Of a stretch of DNA of 64,000 bases, positions 11,615 through 21,639 are shown in pieces. The stretch comes from Aspidapion aeneum (Eukaryota; Arthropoda; Insecta; Coleoptera; Brentidae): assembly GCA_963576565.1 (NCBI GenBank), contig OY755042.1:2346112-2410111 (forward strand), written 5' to 3'. Within the stretch, counting starts at the first letter, position 1, and each line of letters opens with the position of its first letter. A program made the translations under genes and the position numbers. A model generated the notes under the pieces. It was not told where the DNA came from. It saw nothing but the letters and a program-made list of their open reading frames with translations, and made no database searches.

Positions 11615-12295
11615 AACGACTAACGCGCATAACTCAAAAACCGCCTGGCCGATTTTAATGAAATTTGGTACCTAGGCTGGGTCTTAGGTCGAGATGGTCC
11701 CATTTAAAAATGAACAAAATCCACCGAACACAAACCAAATAAAAGGGTGGGGGTAGATTTCAAAAATTAGAGTTTATGTGAAAATATGGCGTGTGTGATA
11801 TCAAACGAAAGGTATTGAGTCTGGAGTTAAACAAAGTACATTTTAGTTTATTTTAAAAAAAGGGTGGGGGTATATTTCAAAAATTAGAGTTTAAGTGGAA
11901 ATATCGCGTGTGTGATATCAAACGAAAGGTAATTGAGTCCGGAGTTTAAGAAAATACATTTTAGTTTTTGTTTTTTTTAAGGGTAGGGGTATATTTCAAA
12001 AACATGGCTTGTGTGGTATCAAACAAAAGGTAATTTAGTCTGGAGTTGAATAAAATATATTTCAGTTTTCAGTTATATTAGCTCACACGTACACTAGAAC
12101 TATAGTACCTAGTGTGAGCTTAGGGGCCCAAATATTGGCAGAGTATTTTAAAAGCTTTAGTTGACATGAATCTAGTTTGCTGGAATGTTATTAAATACAT
12201 CTTAAGGACAAACGTTCAAGTCTAAGTAAGTAAAATTTAAATAAAAAATAACGTTTTTCAATTAGGGAAGAGAAAAAAAAATAATTTAAATTTAT
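11212..12295. mobile_element. MITE with TIRs of about 120 bp hosting hairpin-family copy B
   Basis: The left arm (about 11212-11335) and right arm (about 12155-12290) are inverted copies sharing AGCAAACTAGATTCATGTC, a rapidly decaying AAGGACAAAC segment and ACTTACTTAGACTTGA. The copy B element sits inside, so this MITE is the older host. No coding sequence is present. Confidence 0.65.
11418..12149 (+). mobile_element. AGCTCACAC hairpin family, copy B (complete)
   Basis: The order is: a 5' terminal hairpin (11418-11455), ATGGTGATCCTAATTTTTT, GTTGCTCCGATTTC, a (CTGT)n array (11559-11613), a CGCGCATAACTCAAAAACCG box with GATTTTAATGAAATTTGGTA, then about three tandem units of 100-120 bp each containing GTGTGATATCAAACGAAAGG and AAAGGGTGGGGGTA, then a second hairpin (about 12079-12121) and TAGGGGCCCAAATATTGGCA. 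No protein is encoded; the open frames are products of the repeat. Having a separate hairpin at each end sets it apart from ordinary TIR MITEs. Confidence 0.8.
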
Positions 12296-12375
12296 TTCAG
12301 TTGCCCATTATTATATTTTCTTCATTGTTTGTTCTTCGTAGGCTTTGATAAAGTCTTAATTAAAGAAGAAACGTC

Positions 12376-12765
12376 GTGGGAACATTAATTGGTTTTTCTT
12401 TCCCATCTCTAAACCCAAGAAAAGAGTATTTAGTGGGAGTCCTGACCGGACACTGCGTCCTACAAGGATACCTGGCAAATATGAGAGTGAAGGAGGACGA
12501 GACCTCGGCGCATTTTCTCTCATCATGGAAGCATACAAGGAGGCAAGAAGAGAGATATTCGAAGAGGAAGCCTTTGAGACGGAGGACCTTCTGAATCTGA
12601 GGTGGCCCGATATTCTGGCCTTTGTACAGAAGACGGGCAGATTCCTTAGCGAAAGAAGGACGCAGAAGGGGGGATTCCCGGGGGTTGGCGAAAAGGGCGC
12701 TTCATGTGCCTAGTCGCCAGGCCTAGAGCCTACCCCACACTACTACTACTACTACTACTACTAGA
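12376..12765 (+). pseudogene. C-terminal fragment of an I/R1/Jockey-group LINE
   Basis: The translation gives LVGVLTGHCVLQGYL followed by a decayed C-x2-C-x-H region. This is the post-RT block typical of I, R1 and Jockey-group LINE proteins. It continues with a RREIFEEEAFETEDLLNLRW-type tail in a shifted frame (12525-12713). A (CTA)n run at about 12741-12763 looks like the 3' tail. Two frame changes make it a pseudogene. It lies 240 bp upstream of the dpr exon. Confidence 0.6.
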
Positions 12766-13005
12766 GGGATCAAATCACAACCAATTAAATGCTTTTTTCA
12801 TAAAAGTGTTCTTTAAAACCCTTGAATGCTCATTATATGTCATACCCAGAGCTGTTTCTCACGTGGACTACTGGAATAGAGCGAGAATCGTAATTAAAAA
12901 AAATGGTGACCTGTTAACAAATAACTTATTCCCTTTTGAGTCACTTAAGGTTTCCATAATTTATAATGGCCCAAGGCGCTGAAACTATGTTTTTGAATAT
13001 TTCAG

Positions 13006-13133
13006 AGCCAGATACCGAGATCGTAGGCGGCCCTGAGTTGTTCATCGATCGCGGCAGCACAATAAATCTTACCTGTGTCATACGCAACAGTCCCGAGCCT
13101 CCAGCCTACATTTACTGGAACCACAATGAGGCG
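13006..13133 (+). CDS. dpr-family exon, start of the second immunoglobulin domain
   Basis: This is a 128-nt exon. The acceptor is TTTTTGAATATTTCAG ending at 13005, and the donor GTATGT starts at 13134. The translation has PDTEIVGGPELF, then DRGSTINLTC with the first Ig cysteine, SPEPPAYIYW with the core tryptophan, and HNEA. This pattern is diagnostic of the second Ig domain of Dpr cell-surface proteins, which bind DIP partners at synapses and in neurite targeting in insects. The 5' intron is phase 1 (the first Glu codon is split) and the 3' intron is phase 0. The second Ig cysteine and other exons are not in the window, so the flanking introns are long. No stops are present and codon use is richer in G+C than its surroundings. 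Which dpr paralogue it is cannot be decided. Confidence 0.9.
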
Positions 13134-13179
13134 GTATGTATATCTTAACTTTTTAAAAACTATTTGTTTAACCAAATTA

Positions 13180-14580
13180 CATTATAGTCAGAGCATATTA
13201 TTTTAAAAGGACTTCCGTTTTCGGTCTAGAAGCAAATCATATTACTTTTTGGCAACAGACCATTTCCCCCTAATTTGACCCCGATGAATCGAATATCTCT
13301 GTTGCCAAGGGACGGAGAAAAACCCCCCCAAACGCCCAAAAACCTGTTTTTTTTTCAGTTTTATGCAATTTTCTCGAAAACTAACTTTTTTGTCAAAAAT
13401 TACGAAGAACAGTTTTTTGTGGAGAATAAAATTCCCTTTCCAACGATGTATTGGTCAATAAGGTTAGGAAAAGCAAGTAGCTCTTCAGTGGCGTAAGTAA
13501 ATTGGGATTATTTAGAAAAAACATGTTTATTATAGGTTTTTCAAAATTTTCTCAAAAACTACACTTTTTAGGAACAAATATGTAGTATACTTTATTGTAG
13601 AACATAACATTTTCTTTTAAAAACCTTATTAAAATGTCGGGTTGTTGCCATATTTAAGGCTTCAGGGGCGTACTAATATAAACTTATTTTCAAAAATAAC
13701 TGCAATAATCAGTTTCCCTTGCATATTTAAATATCTTTTCTAAGATTTTCAGAAAAAAATGTGCCTTTATTCTTTATTGAGGATAAGACAATTTCTTTTT
13801 AAATGATGTATTACAAAGTGAGGTTAATGTTATGATAAATACTTCAAAACGGTTCGTAGTTTATACCTACTAAAATAAAATGTTTCCAAATTAGAATAAA
13901 CTGTTTTTTTGATTAGATTAGATATTTTGATTTATCTAAATAAGTTCTTTAAAGCAAAAAAACACCGGTGGTTATAAGGCGAGCGGGCATAGGGGCCATG
14001 ACCCCCCCTAAGCAATATTTTTGTGCAGAAAGTAACAGTAGTAACTTTGACACAGGTGTTTTTGGTTATTTTTTTAAGCATATGGAACTAAAAATAAAGT
14101 GGTGAATCTTATGCAACGGTTTGGAGGGGGGGCATAATCCTAATTAGGTACTCATACTTTCGACCTTTTGAACTTTCCACCTCTTGTTTTTTGATCTTTT
14201 GTACTTTCGACCTTTTGTACTTTCGACCTTTTGTACTTTCGACTTTATTTTTTCGACCCTTTGTACTTTCGACCTTTTGTACTTTCGACCTTTTATCCTC
14301 CGCTCTTTATTATCCACCGAAAAGCTAATAAGACACAAAATTGATTAGTTTGGATTGATCTTAAATAATTTCTTTAAATTAAGAACGCCACTGGAGCGGT
14401 AAATATAAAATAACTTCCACTTTGTTATACATCGTTTGAAAGGAAATTTTATTGGCTATGACGAAGTATATAACATATTTTTTGATAAAGAGCTTGATTT
14501 TTAAGAAAATTGAATAAAACGTATGAAAAACATGTTTTTTAATGATTTGTTGAAATCACCCCCATTGATGGACGTCGCTG
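13180..14580 (+). mobile_element. Minisatellite-centred foldback element, copy 1 (one arm truncated)
   Basis: This copy matches 45490-46925 in inverted orientation. It begins with a TCCCCCTAATTTGACCCC box near 13265. It then has three degenerate units of about 170-200 bp, each with a TTTTCTCAAAAACTA-like box and a TCCCTTTCCAACGATGTA-like box. A G-rich patch at 13994-14000 follows, then a minisatellite (14150-14300) of about 16-bp units CTTTTGTACTTTCGAC, then part of the opposite arm to about 14580. No functional ORF; the Lys/Arg-rich frame over the minisatellite is a product of the repeat. Confidence 0.75.
14150..14300. repeat. Minisatellite, unit TTTTGTACTTTCGACC
   Basis: About nine imperfect 16-bp units, some with truncated or extended T-runs, form the centre of the foldback. 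The same array lies in the other copy at 45785-45935. Confidence 0.85.
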
Positions 14581-14619
14581 GAGAGTTTTTTTTTTTTACG
14601 GTTATGCGAACTCGCAAGA

Positions 14620-14965
14620 AGATCCCTATCAGGCTCGAGAAGCGGCAAGTGCGCGGGAATGTTGGTGTATATTGGTTTTGAAACGGTTCAGGTTGTAACC
14701 TGCAGTCAAAACTGTCGCAGGGAGTTTATTCCACAGCGATGCTGTTTTCCAGAGTTATGAATTCTGATATAATGAGGTTCTTGGTACCTCTATTTTGACG
14801 GTAAATTGATGGTTACCTTCTGTTTGACGTGTTCGCCTAGTAAGTGCTACTCCAGGGGGAATCATACGTGCCAACTCTTCAAAGAATTTTCTGTGATAAT
14901 ACCTGTAGAAGAGAGATAGATCGCCCACAGTTCTTCGATGTTCTAGAATTAGAACAAAATACATA
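14620..14965 (-). pseudogene. CR1/Jockey-like LINE 3' coding fragment
   Basis: The minus-strand translation gives EHRRTVGDLSLFYRYYH, then IPPGVALTRRTRQ and RTSLYQNS, followed after one stop by LWNKLPATV and a YNLNRFKTNI end. This is the characteristic C-terminal tail of a LINE family widespread in insects. One in-frame stop near 14757 and the lack of upstream RT show a dead 5'-truncated copy. It abuts the foldback element. Confidence 0.8.
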
Positions 14966-15418
14966 TATTTTGACCTTTAAAACCAAACTTTAATGAATTT
15001 GTTGTACGAGGTACACACGAAAAGTAGTGCAGTTATAAATTATAAGCAAAACTATCATTTCTTTACTATACTACTCGACATTTTGTGTTTCGATGTTTTG
15101 TCTGTCATGTCGCGCAGACATCCTCGCAGTTTTTTCTTTTAACTCAGAACAATTTATATCAACATATGTAAATTATTTTCATGCCGTCTGACACCTGACA
15201 ATGAAATGTTTTATAAAAAAAGTGGATAGAACTTTTAGACAGAGTCTTCAAGACGTCTCAAAGGTATTTTTTTATTAAGATATGTTGATTTCTGTCTAAT
15301 TTACTTACTTTGTTGTTTGTGACTAGGGTTGCCAGATTTCCGAGAGAGAAACGAGGCTCTGATAAAGGGGGGGGGGGAGGGAAATGAACAAAAACAATAA
15401 AACAATTTATTATATATA
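14966..15418. other. No gene recognised
   Basis: AT-rich DNA ending in a G-run at 15367-15378. No recognisable coding sequence or element boundary was found. Confidence 0.3.
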
Positions 15419-16323
15419 CAGGGTGATTCACAAAATGTTGAAACCCCCGGTTATGTATTGGACATATGTATTCCCATGTATTTTTCCACGCTGAATCCGA
15501 TCCCGAGCTCAGAAATGGCGTTCCACGTCTAGAATTGGCTCGAGGGGCCAAAAATGGCCTCTATATGGCCTGAGAGGTGGATTCCGGGATGAGGCGACGT
15601 TAAAGGTGGATTCTAAAGACAAAGTCGAGATTGTAGTCGAAAAGTTTACGCCCAACTGAAATTTCCGGCCCCCAAGGGGCCATTTTCCCGGTACAAAACC
15701 GGGAATTGCAGTTGAACAAAAACTTTTTAAGCACCGCAGTGGCGCACCCAGGAATATGTCTGGGGGGGAGCGAGGCCTCTTGGGGGGGGGGGCCCGAAGC
15801 CTCATGATGTCAAAGTTTAAGCTATTTTTTGTGATTTTTTCTGAAATATGTCGAAAATATGTAAAAAAATCTAAGGCTTGAGGGGGGCCCGGGCCCCCCC
15901 ACCGTATTCATTCCAACATTCAAAAGTACACAAAAATACCACTGATGTCATTACGGCGCCCGAAACACGATTTCCAGGCACCTAAAGGGGCCATTTTCCC
16001 GGCCCCTAAGGGGCCATTTTCTCCGCCTGAAACGGAAAATTTCAGTTGGCCCTGAACTTTTCGACCACAATCTCGACTTTGGCTTTGACATCGCCTCATC
16101 CCGGAATCCACCTCTCAGGTCATATAGAAGCCATTTTTGGCCCCTGGACCGCATTCCAGAAATGGAGGGCCATTTCTGAGCTCGGGATCGGATTCAGCGT
16201 CGAAAAATACATGGGACGGTTCGGTTCATTCGTCGACTACGGGTATGAACGTTTTTTTTGTAGGGCTGTGTTATTAATGATTGAAATTGACATCAACTTT
16301 CTTATAATAAATAAAACACCCTG
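15419..16323. mobile_element. TACAGGGTG-family MITE with long TIRs
   Basis: The element starts CAGGGTGATTC after TA (15417-15418) and ends CACCCTG before TA (16324-16325). Inverted arms of about 280-340 bp (roughly 15480-15700 and 15990-16230) share GAGCTCAGAAATGGC, GGATTCCGGGATGAGGCGA and GGCCCCCAAGGGGCCATTTT-type blocks. The open frames on both strands are products of these arms. The centre includes a hAT-like start, CAGTGGCGCACCCAGG, at about 15738 followed by G-runs and C-runs to 15900, which looks like a further decayed insertion. Confidence 0.7.
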
Positions 16324-16442
16324 TATATTATTTCATTTTTAAATTCGCCTTTTCTTTCTCATTTAACAAAATGTATAATATGCCTATATTACAATAAATA
16401 TTTTCTAAGTATAGGGCATTTTAATTTGTCATACTCCTATGT

Positions 16443-17008
16443 TAAAATACTCTGCCAATATATGGGCCCCTAAGCTCACACTAGGTACTATAGTTATGTG
16501 AGCTAATATAGCTAAAAACTGAAATATATTTTATTCAACTCCACACTAAATTACCTTTTGTTTGATACCACACAAGCCATGTTTTGACTTAAACTCAAAT
16601 TTTTTAAATCCACCCCCACCCTTAAAAAAAACAAAAACTAAAATGTATTTTGTTGAACTCCGGACTTAATTACCTTTCGTTTGATATCACACACGCCAGA
16701 TTTTCACTTAAACTCTAATTTTTGAAATATACCCCCACCCTTTTTTTTTAAATAAATTAAAATGTATTTTGTTTAACTCCAGACTCAATTACCTTTCGTT
16801 TGATATCACACACGCCATATTTTCACATAAACTCTAATTTTTGAAATCTATCCCCACCCTTTTATTTGGTTTGTGTTTGGTGGATTTTGTTCATTTTTAA
16901 ATGGACCATCTCGACCCATGACCCAGCCCTGGTACCAAATTTAATTATAATCGGCCAAGCGGTTTTTGAGTTATGCGCGTTGGTCGTTACAGACAGACAT
17001 ACAGACAC

Positions 17009-17047
<39 letters not shown>

Positions 17048-17212
17048 TACAGACAGACAGACAGACAGACAGACGGCGCAACAAAAAAGTTTTAAAATCA
17101 TCTGAAACGCAAAGATATATAAAAATTTTTGAAATCGGAGCAACTTTTTTTTTCTCAAAAAAATTAGGATCACCATAGCTCACACTACTATAGTATAGTA
17201 TATGTGTGAGCT
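16443..17212 (-). mobile_element. AGCTCACAC hairpin family, copy C (complete)
   Basis: Reverse orientation of copy B. It runs from ATACTCTGCCAATATATGGG and the first hairpin (about 16471-16505) through four tandem units to a (CAGA)n array (16990-17074) and the terminal hairpin 17175-17212. The first hairpin has lost part of its loop. The GCGCGTTGGTCGTTACAGAC junction and the GATTATAATTAAATTTGG-like box are conserved with the other copies. Confidence 0.8.
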
Positions 17213-17316
17213 AAAAAATACGTTGATGGGTAAAACCAAAAAAATAATACGTTATAGGTATCGCAGTATGGGCATATTATACATTTTTAAAATCAGAAAG
17301 AAAATTATTATTATAT

Positions 17317-17787
17317 TGTCAGGATAGAAAATAATATCCTATTAAGTAAATGACACAAGTTACGTTTATAAGCAAGTGCACATTAACCCTAAACATTCTA
17401 AGGAAATGAACTTCTGTATATAGTTCAAATTGTATTAAAAGTAATAAATTGTATACAGAATTATTATAAACAACGCGGTTAATGGGATTTCGATGATGTT
17501 TATACAGGAAACAAAACACATCTCGATATCGTATCAATGGCAAACGGTTTGTAATAAAAGCATCTCCAAAAGAGTTTAGTAGTTAGTTGTACGCTGAGAA
17601 CCAACGCCCAGGCTTAGTTAATAGTGAAAAGTAGTACGATAATCAAGTATAAGAAGTTAAGCGTATCAAAGAAGATTTGTAGACAAGATGTATTTAAGTA
17701 CAATGTAAGTAGTAAATATAAGTATTATAATAAAACCATTACACCCAACTTAAACTGTGTTCGTCACGATAAAACCCCCTCGTGACA
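17317..17787. mobile_element. Solo LTR, 471 bp, with 4-bp target duplication
   Basis: The sequence begins TGTCAGGATAG and ends CTCGTGACA, giving the TG...CA ends and a 5-bp TGTCA/TGACA inverted repeat of an LTR. It is flanked by ATAT on both sides (17313-17316 and 17788-17791). An AATAAAA signal lies at about 17729. No internal coding sequence is attached, so it is probably a solo LTR left by recombination. The 4-bp duplication suits a Gypsy-type element; the strand is uncertain. Confidence 0.65.
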
Positions 17788-17857
17788 ATATTTTATTTAG
17801 TATAAGAAAGTTGATGTCAAATTGTGACTAATATTTGTCAATATCTGGAAATGAAAG

Positions 17858-18040
17858 TTAACATAAAGAAAATTTGGCTGTAATAGCAAAGTTTAAAAAA
17901 ACATTTTCAAACTAGTAAGAACCTTTCATTTTGAAATTCGTATTGAAGAACTTGGCTTTGCTTGTATCTCAATTCTTTTTATGGAAAACCATTTTCGCGT
18001 AATTTTTTTACATGAAATGTTTTTGTTATGATCAATTATT
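17858..18040. repeat. Single arm of the CATGAAATG foldback family
   Basis: This segment (TTTGGCTGTAATAGCAAAG through ACTTGGCTTTGC to ACATGAAATGTTTTTGTTA) matches the right arms at 36355-36534 and 38520-38695. The opposing arm is absent here. Confidence 0.7.
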
Positions 18041-18372
18041 ATGATTTCAATCTCCTCCTTGAATTTAAAAAGCATGGCAATTGAATACCGTAAAACCGGG
18101 TGAATAGAGACACCCTGGCAGGTTTAAACTGTGTATCTCTGAAATTAAAGGCATTTTCACAGTGGATTATTTAAAAAAACTGCCTAGTACTCAATTTATA
18201 CAAAAAATAAATTTGATCAAAAAATTCTTTTATATTTTTTTATTTTTTTTGTGTTGTCTCTATTTACCCACCGATTGGGTGTATAGAGACGCCTATGTAA
18301 AGTTATATATACAAAAAAAAACGCCAAACAATCTCTAAATTATAATTTTTTTTAATAGCCCAAAACCTCTAA

Positions 18373-18933
18373 AAAACTCTGCCAATATATGGGCCCCTAA
18401 GCTCACACTAGGTACTATAGTTATAGTGTACGTGTGAGCTGATATAACTAAAAACTGAAATATATTTTATTTAACTCCAGACTAAATTACCTTTTGTTTG
18501 ATACCACACAAGCCATGTTTTGACTTAAACTCAAATTTTTGAAATGTACCCCCACCCTTAAAAAAAACAAAAAACTAAAATGTATTTTGTTAAACTCCGG
18601 ACTCAATTACCTTTCGTTTGATATCACACACGCCATATTTTCACTTAAACTCTAATTTTTAAAATATACCCCCACCCTTTTTTTTTAAATAAATTAAAAT
18701 GTATTTTGTTTAACTGCAGACTCAATTACCTTTCGTTTGATATCACACACGCCATATTTTCACATAAACTCTAATTTTTGAAATCTACCCCACCCTTTTA
18801 TTTGGTTTCTGTTCGGTGGATTTTGTTCATTTTTAAATGGGACCATCTCGACCTAAGACCCAGCCTAGGTACCAAATTTCATTAAAATCGGCCAAGCGGT
18901 TTTTGAGTTATGCGCGTTGGTCGTTACAGACAT

Positions 18934-18968
<35 letters not shown>

Positions 18969-19111
18969 TACAGACAGACAGACAGACAGACAGACAGACG
19001 GCGCAACAAAAAAGTTTCAAAATCATCTGAAACGCAAAGATATACAAAAATTTTTGAAATCGGAGCAACTTTTTAGCTCACACATATACTATACTATAGT
19101 AGTGTGAGCTA
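18373..19111 (-). mobile_element. AGCTCACAC hairpin family, copy D (left arm of a palindrome)
   Basis: Complete in order: ACTCTGCCAATATATGGG, hairpin (about 18400-18440), four tandem units, (CAGA)n array (18930-19001) and GAAATCGGAGCAACTTTT. It joins directly to the shared central hairpin 19074-19111. It lacks about 35 bp (the CTCGAAAAAATTAGGATCAC box) that the other copies have next to the hairpin. Confidence 0.8.
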
Positions 19112-19822
19112 TGGTGATCCTAATTTTTTCGAGAAAAAAAAAGTTGCTCCGATTTCAAAAATTTTTATATATCTTTGCGTTTCAGATGATTTTGAAACTT
19201 TTTTGTTGCGCCGTCTGTCTGTCTGTCTGTCTGTCTGTCTGTATGTCTGTCTGTCTGTATGTCTGTAACGACCAACGCGCATAACTCAAAAACCGCTTGG
19301 CAGATTTTAATGAAATTTGGTACCTGGGCTGGGTCTTGGGTCGAGATGGTCCCATTTAAAAATGAACAAAATCCACCGAACAGAAACCAAATAAAAGGGT
19401 GGGGGTATATTTCAAAAATTAGAGTTTATGTGAAAATATGGCGTGTGTGATATCAAACGAAAGGTAATTGAGTCTGCAGTTAAACAAAATACATTTTAAT
19501 TTATTTAAAAAAAAAGGGTGGGGGTATATTTTAAAAATTAGAGTTTAAGTGAAAATATGGCGTGTGTGATATCAAACGAAAGGTAATTGAGTCCGGAGTT
19601 TAACAAAATACATTTTTAGTTTTTTGTTTTTTTTAAGGGTGGGGGTAGATTTCAAAAATTTGAGTTTAAGTCAAAACATGGCTTGTGTGGTATCAAACAA
19701 AAGGTAATTTAGTCTGGAGTTAAATAAAATATATTTCAGTTTTTAGTTATATTAGCTCACACGTACACTATAACTATAGTACCTAGTGTGAGCTTAGGGG
19801 CCCATATATTGGCAGAGTATTT
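19074..19822 (+). mobile_element. AGCTCACAC hairpin family, copy E (right arm of a palindrome)
   Basis: It starts at the central hairpin, continues with ATGGTGATCCTAATTTTTT, a (CTGT)n array (19214-19266), tandem units, and the distal hairpin (about 19754-19795), and ends at TATTGGCAGAGTATTTT. It is nearly identical to copy D read in reverse. A 60-bp remnant of a further copy end, with its own hairpin (about 19850-19885), follows at once. Confidence 0.8.
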
Positions 19823-20784
19823 TTTCTTGAAAAAATTAGGATTACCATAGCTCACACTACTATAGTATAGTATATGTATGAGCTAATAGCTATCAATAGA
19901 ATGGATGGCACTTGTAATTTGCTGAGGATCATGTTTTGTGTAATTTTGTTGTCTGCATTTTTTCTTAGGCTGTCTCTATTGACCCCGATTATCTGAAAAA
20001 AACGACATGTTCGATAAAAAAAATCTAGCATTCAACATTGGGGGTTTAGTGACATATTTTTTAAAAATATCATTCAAGAACATCTTAGTCTATCATACTT
20101 ACCGCAAAACCTTTTTAAAAAAGTCGGCAAATTTTTTTCTGGTAAAAGATTTCTAGGTTATAAATTGTCGACATGAAACACCTAATTTTTAATTAACCAT
20201 AACATCAAGGTGACGTTTGACCTACTTGCACTTGTTAACCTATAGGCTCGCGGAAAGGCGAGAAAACAAAAATCAATCGAAAAAAGTGAGTTTGAGCAAA
20301 ACAAAAAAAAGTTGTAATTTTTTATACCAAATTCCCGATTTTTGTCTCTATTCAGGCCCCAGTCTCTATTCACCCGGTTTTACGGTACTTTCCCGTGGAG
20401 CGTCGCAGCAAGTGGAAAAGCGTGGAAATCACGCCCAAATCGTGGCGTCTGGCAACCCTATTTGTGACTCCGTTTTATCCATTTTAATAAAAATGAGACG
20501 TAATATTTATTACCACGCCTCGGCGAAAAAACCAAGCGTATGTCTGTGCGACAAACGTAAAAAGTTTTAGGTTGCTTTAGTTGGTAGCAGAGACGCGATT
20601 ACAATTTTTTTATTTGATAATGTACGTGAAGTAAAATATACCTTACCTGATTAGTAAAGTTCCTCATTCAAATTATGGAGCGCTTACCCCCAGGTTCAGG
20701 TCATACAGTTTCAAAATTAAATAAAACAAATTAATCTATATACCTATAATGAACGACATGCTACAACTTTTAGTTTTAATATGG

Positions 20785-20862
20785 ATGGGACAATTCGCCG
20801 CGGCCGATTCGCCGCAGCCGAATCGCCGCGGGACTATTCGCCGCCGGCCGATTCGTCGCGAG
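20785..20862. repeat. CpG-rich minisatellite, GGCCGATTCGCCGC-like units
   Basis: Five imperfect units of 14-17 bp (for example GACAATTCGCCGC, GGCCGATTCGCCGC, AGCCGAATCGCCGC) form an island of very high CpG density in AT-rich DNA. Alternating ATTCG and AATCG cores could pair with each other. The function is unknown. Confidence 0.75.
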
Positions 20863-21019
20863 ATTTTTTATTTTATGATATTACCATTGGCAATTGTTTA
20901 AACAGTTTTATTTAGCGTGACTTCATATAATATATTTGTTTATTTGTTTGATCATAACTTTTTCAAACTTTTCCAACTAGTCATTTGGTGGTTAGTATAA
21001 TACAATTCAACATTTTTTT

Positions 21020-21330
21020 TATTAGAAAAATAAATAAAATGGCGGATTTTCCTATTTATGAACCGATTTGCCTCAAACTTGAAACATCGCGGCGCTTAGG
21101 GTAACTTAATACAATTATTGACTTAAATTTAAAAAAATTAAAATGGCGGATCAAAAATAGCGGATTTTCCCATTTATGAACCGATTTGCATCAAACTCGG
21201 AACTTTGAGATCTTTCAGGTCGCTAATTATTATTTTTAACTAAAATTTAAAAAAATCAAAATGGCAGTTTCACAATGGTGCACTTTCTTGTTCATAAACC
21301 GATTTGCCTCAAAATTGGGAGGGGCTGATT
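21020..21330. repeat. Tandem repeat of about 118 bp, nearly three units
   Basis: The ACCGATTTGC box recurs at 21061, 21180 and 21298, with flanking ATGGCGGATTTTCCNATTTATGA and ACTNAAATTTAAAAAAAT boxes. The third unit is cut short and runs into G-rich DNA (21338-21347, 21426-21434). Confidence 0.75.
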
Positions 21331-21639
21331 TCTCTGGGGGGGGGGGAAGCCTCATGATGGCGAATTTTATACTCTTCGGTAAATCTTTTTATTCATGAAA
21401 GATGTGAAAAATATCTAAAAAAATCGGGGGGGGGGGGCTAGGCCCCGAGGAATCCGCCATTTTCAGGCTTTAAAATTTAAATCAAAAATTGTATTGAGTT
21501 ACCTTAGGCGACGCGATGCTTCAAGAACTTTTTTGGATGTTCTTGTCAAACGAATAGACAGAAAAATTTAAACCTCTGTATCTAGAAAACCTACACACTC
21601 ATGACAAAACCTAAATTTCAAGTCTAATCATTCTGTTGC

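Larger units (their letters stand above)
18088..20385. mobile_element. TIR transposon with subterminal GTCTCTATTCACCC repeats, host of copies D and E
   Basis: The two ends are inverted copies identical over 24 bp, beginning CCGTAAAACCGGGTG and continuing AATAGAGAC, with TA on both outer sides (18086-18087 and 20386-20387), as in Tc1/mariner-type insertion. The GTCTCTATTNACCC word recurs inside at about 18255, 18280 (inverted), 19970, 20345 and 20362, like subterminal transposase sites. The interior is largely occupied by the hairpin-family palindrome at 18373-19890. No transposase frame is visible, so it is non-autonomous or gutted. Confidence 0.7.

Noticed and set aside
15738..15900. Complete hAT MITE inside the 15419-16323 element
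   Set aside because: The left end CAGTGGCGCACCCAGG looks right, but no matching right TIR or 8-bp duplication is present.
16862..17183. Overlapping open frames on both strands over the CTGT/CAGA arrays (also at 11448, 18837, 18865, 18910, 19259, 7487)
   Set aside because: A 4-bp repeat without stop words opens several frames at once. The frames recur only because the element recurs, and they change with array length.
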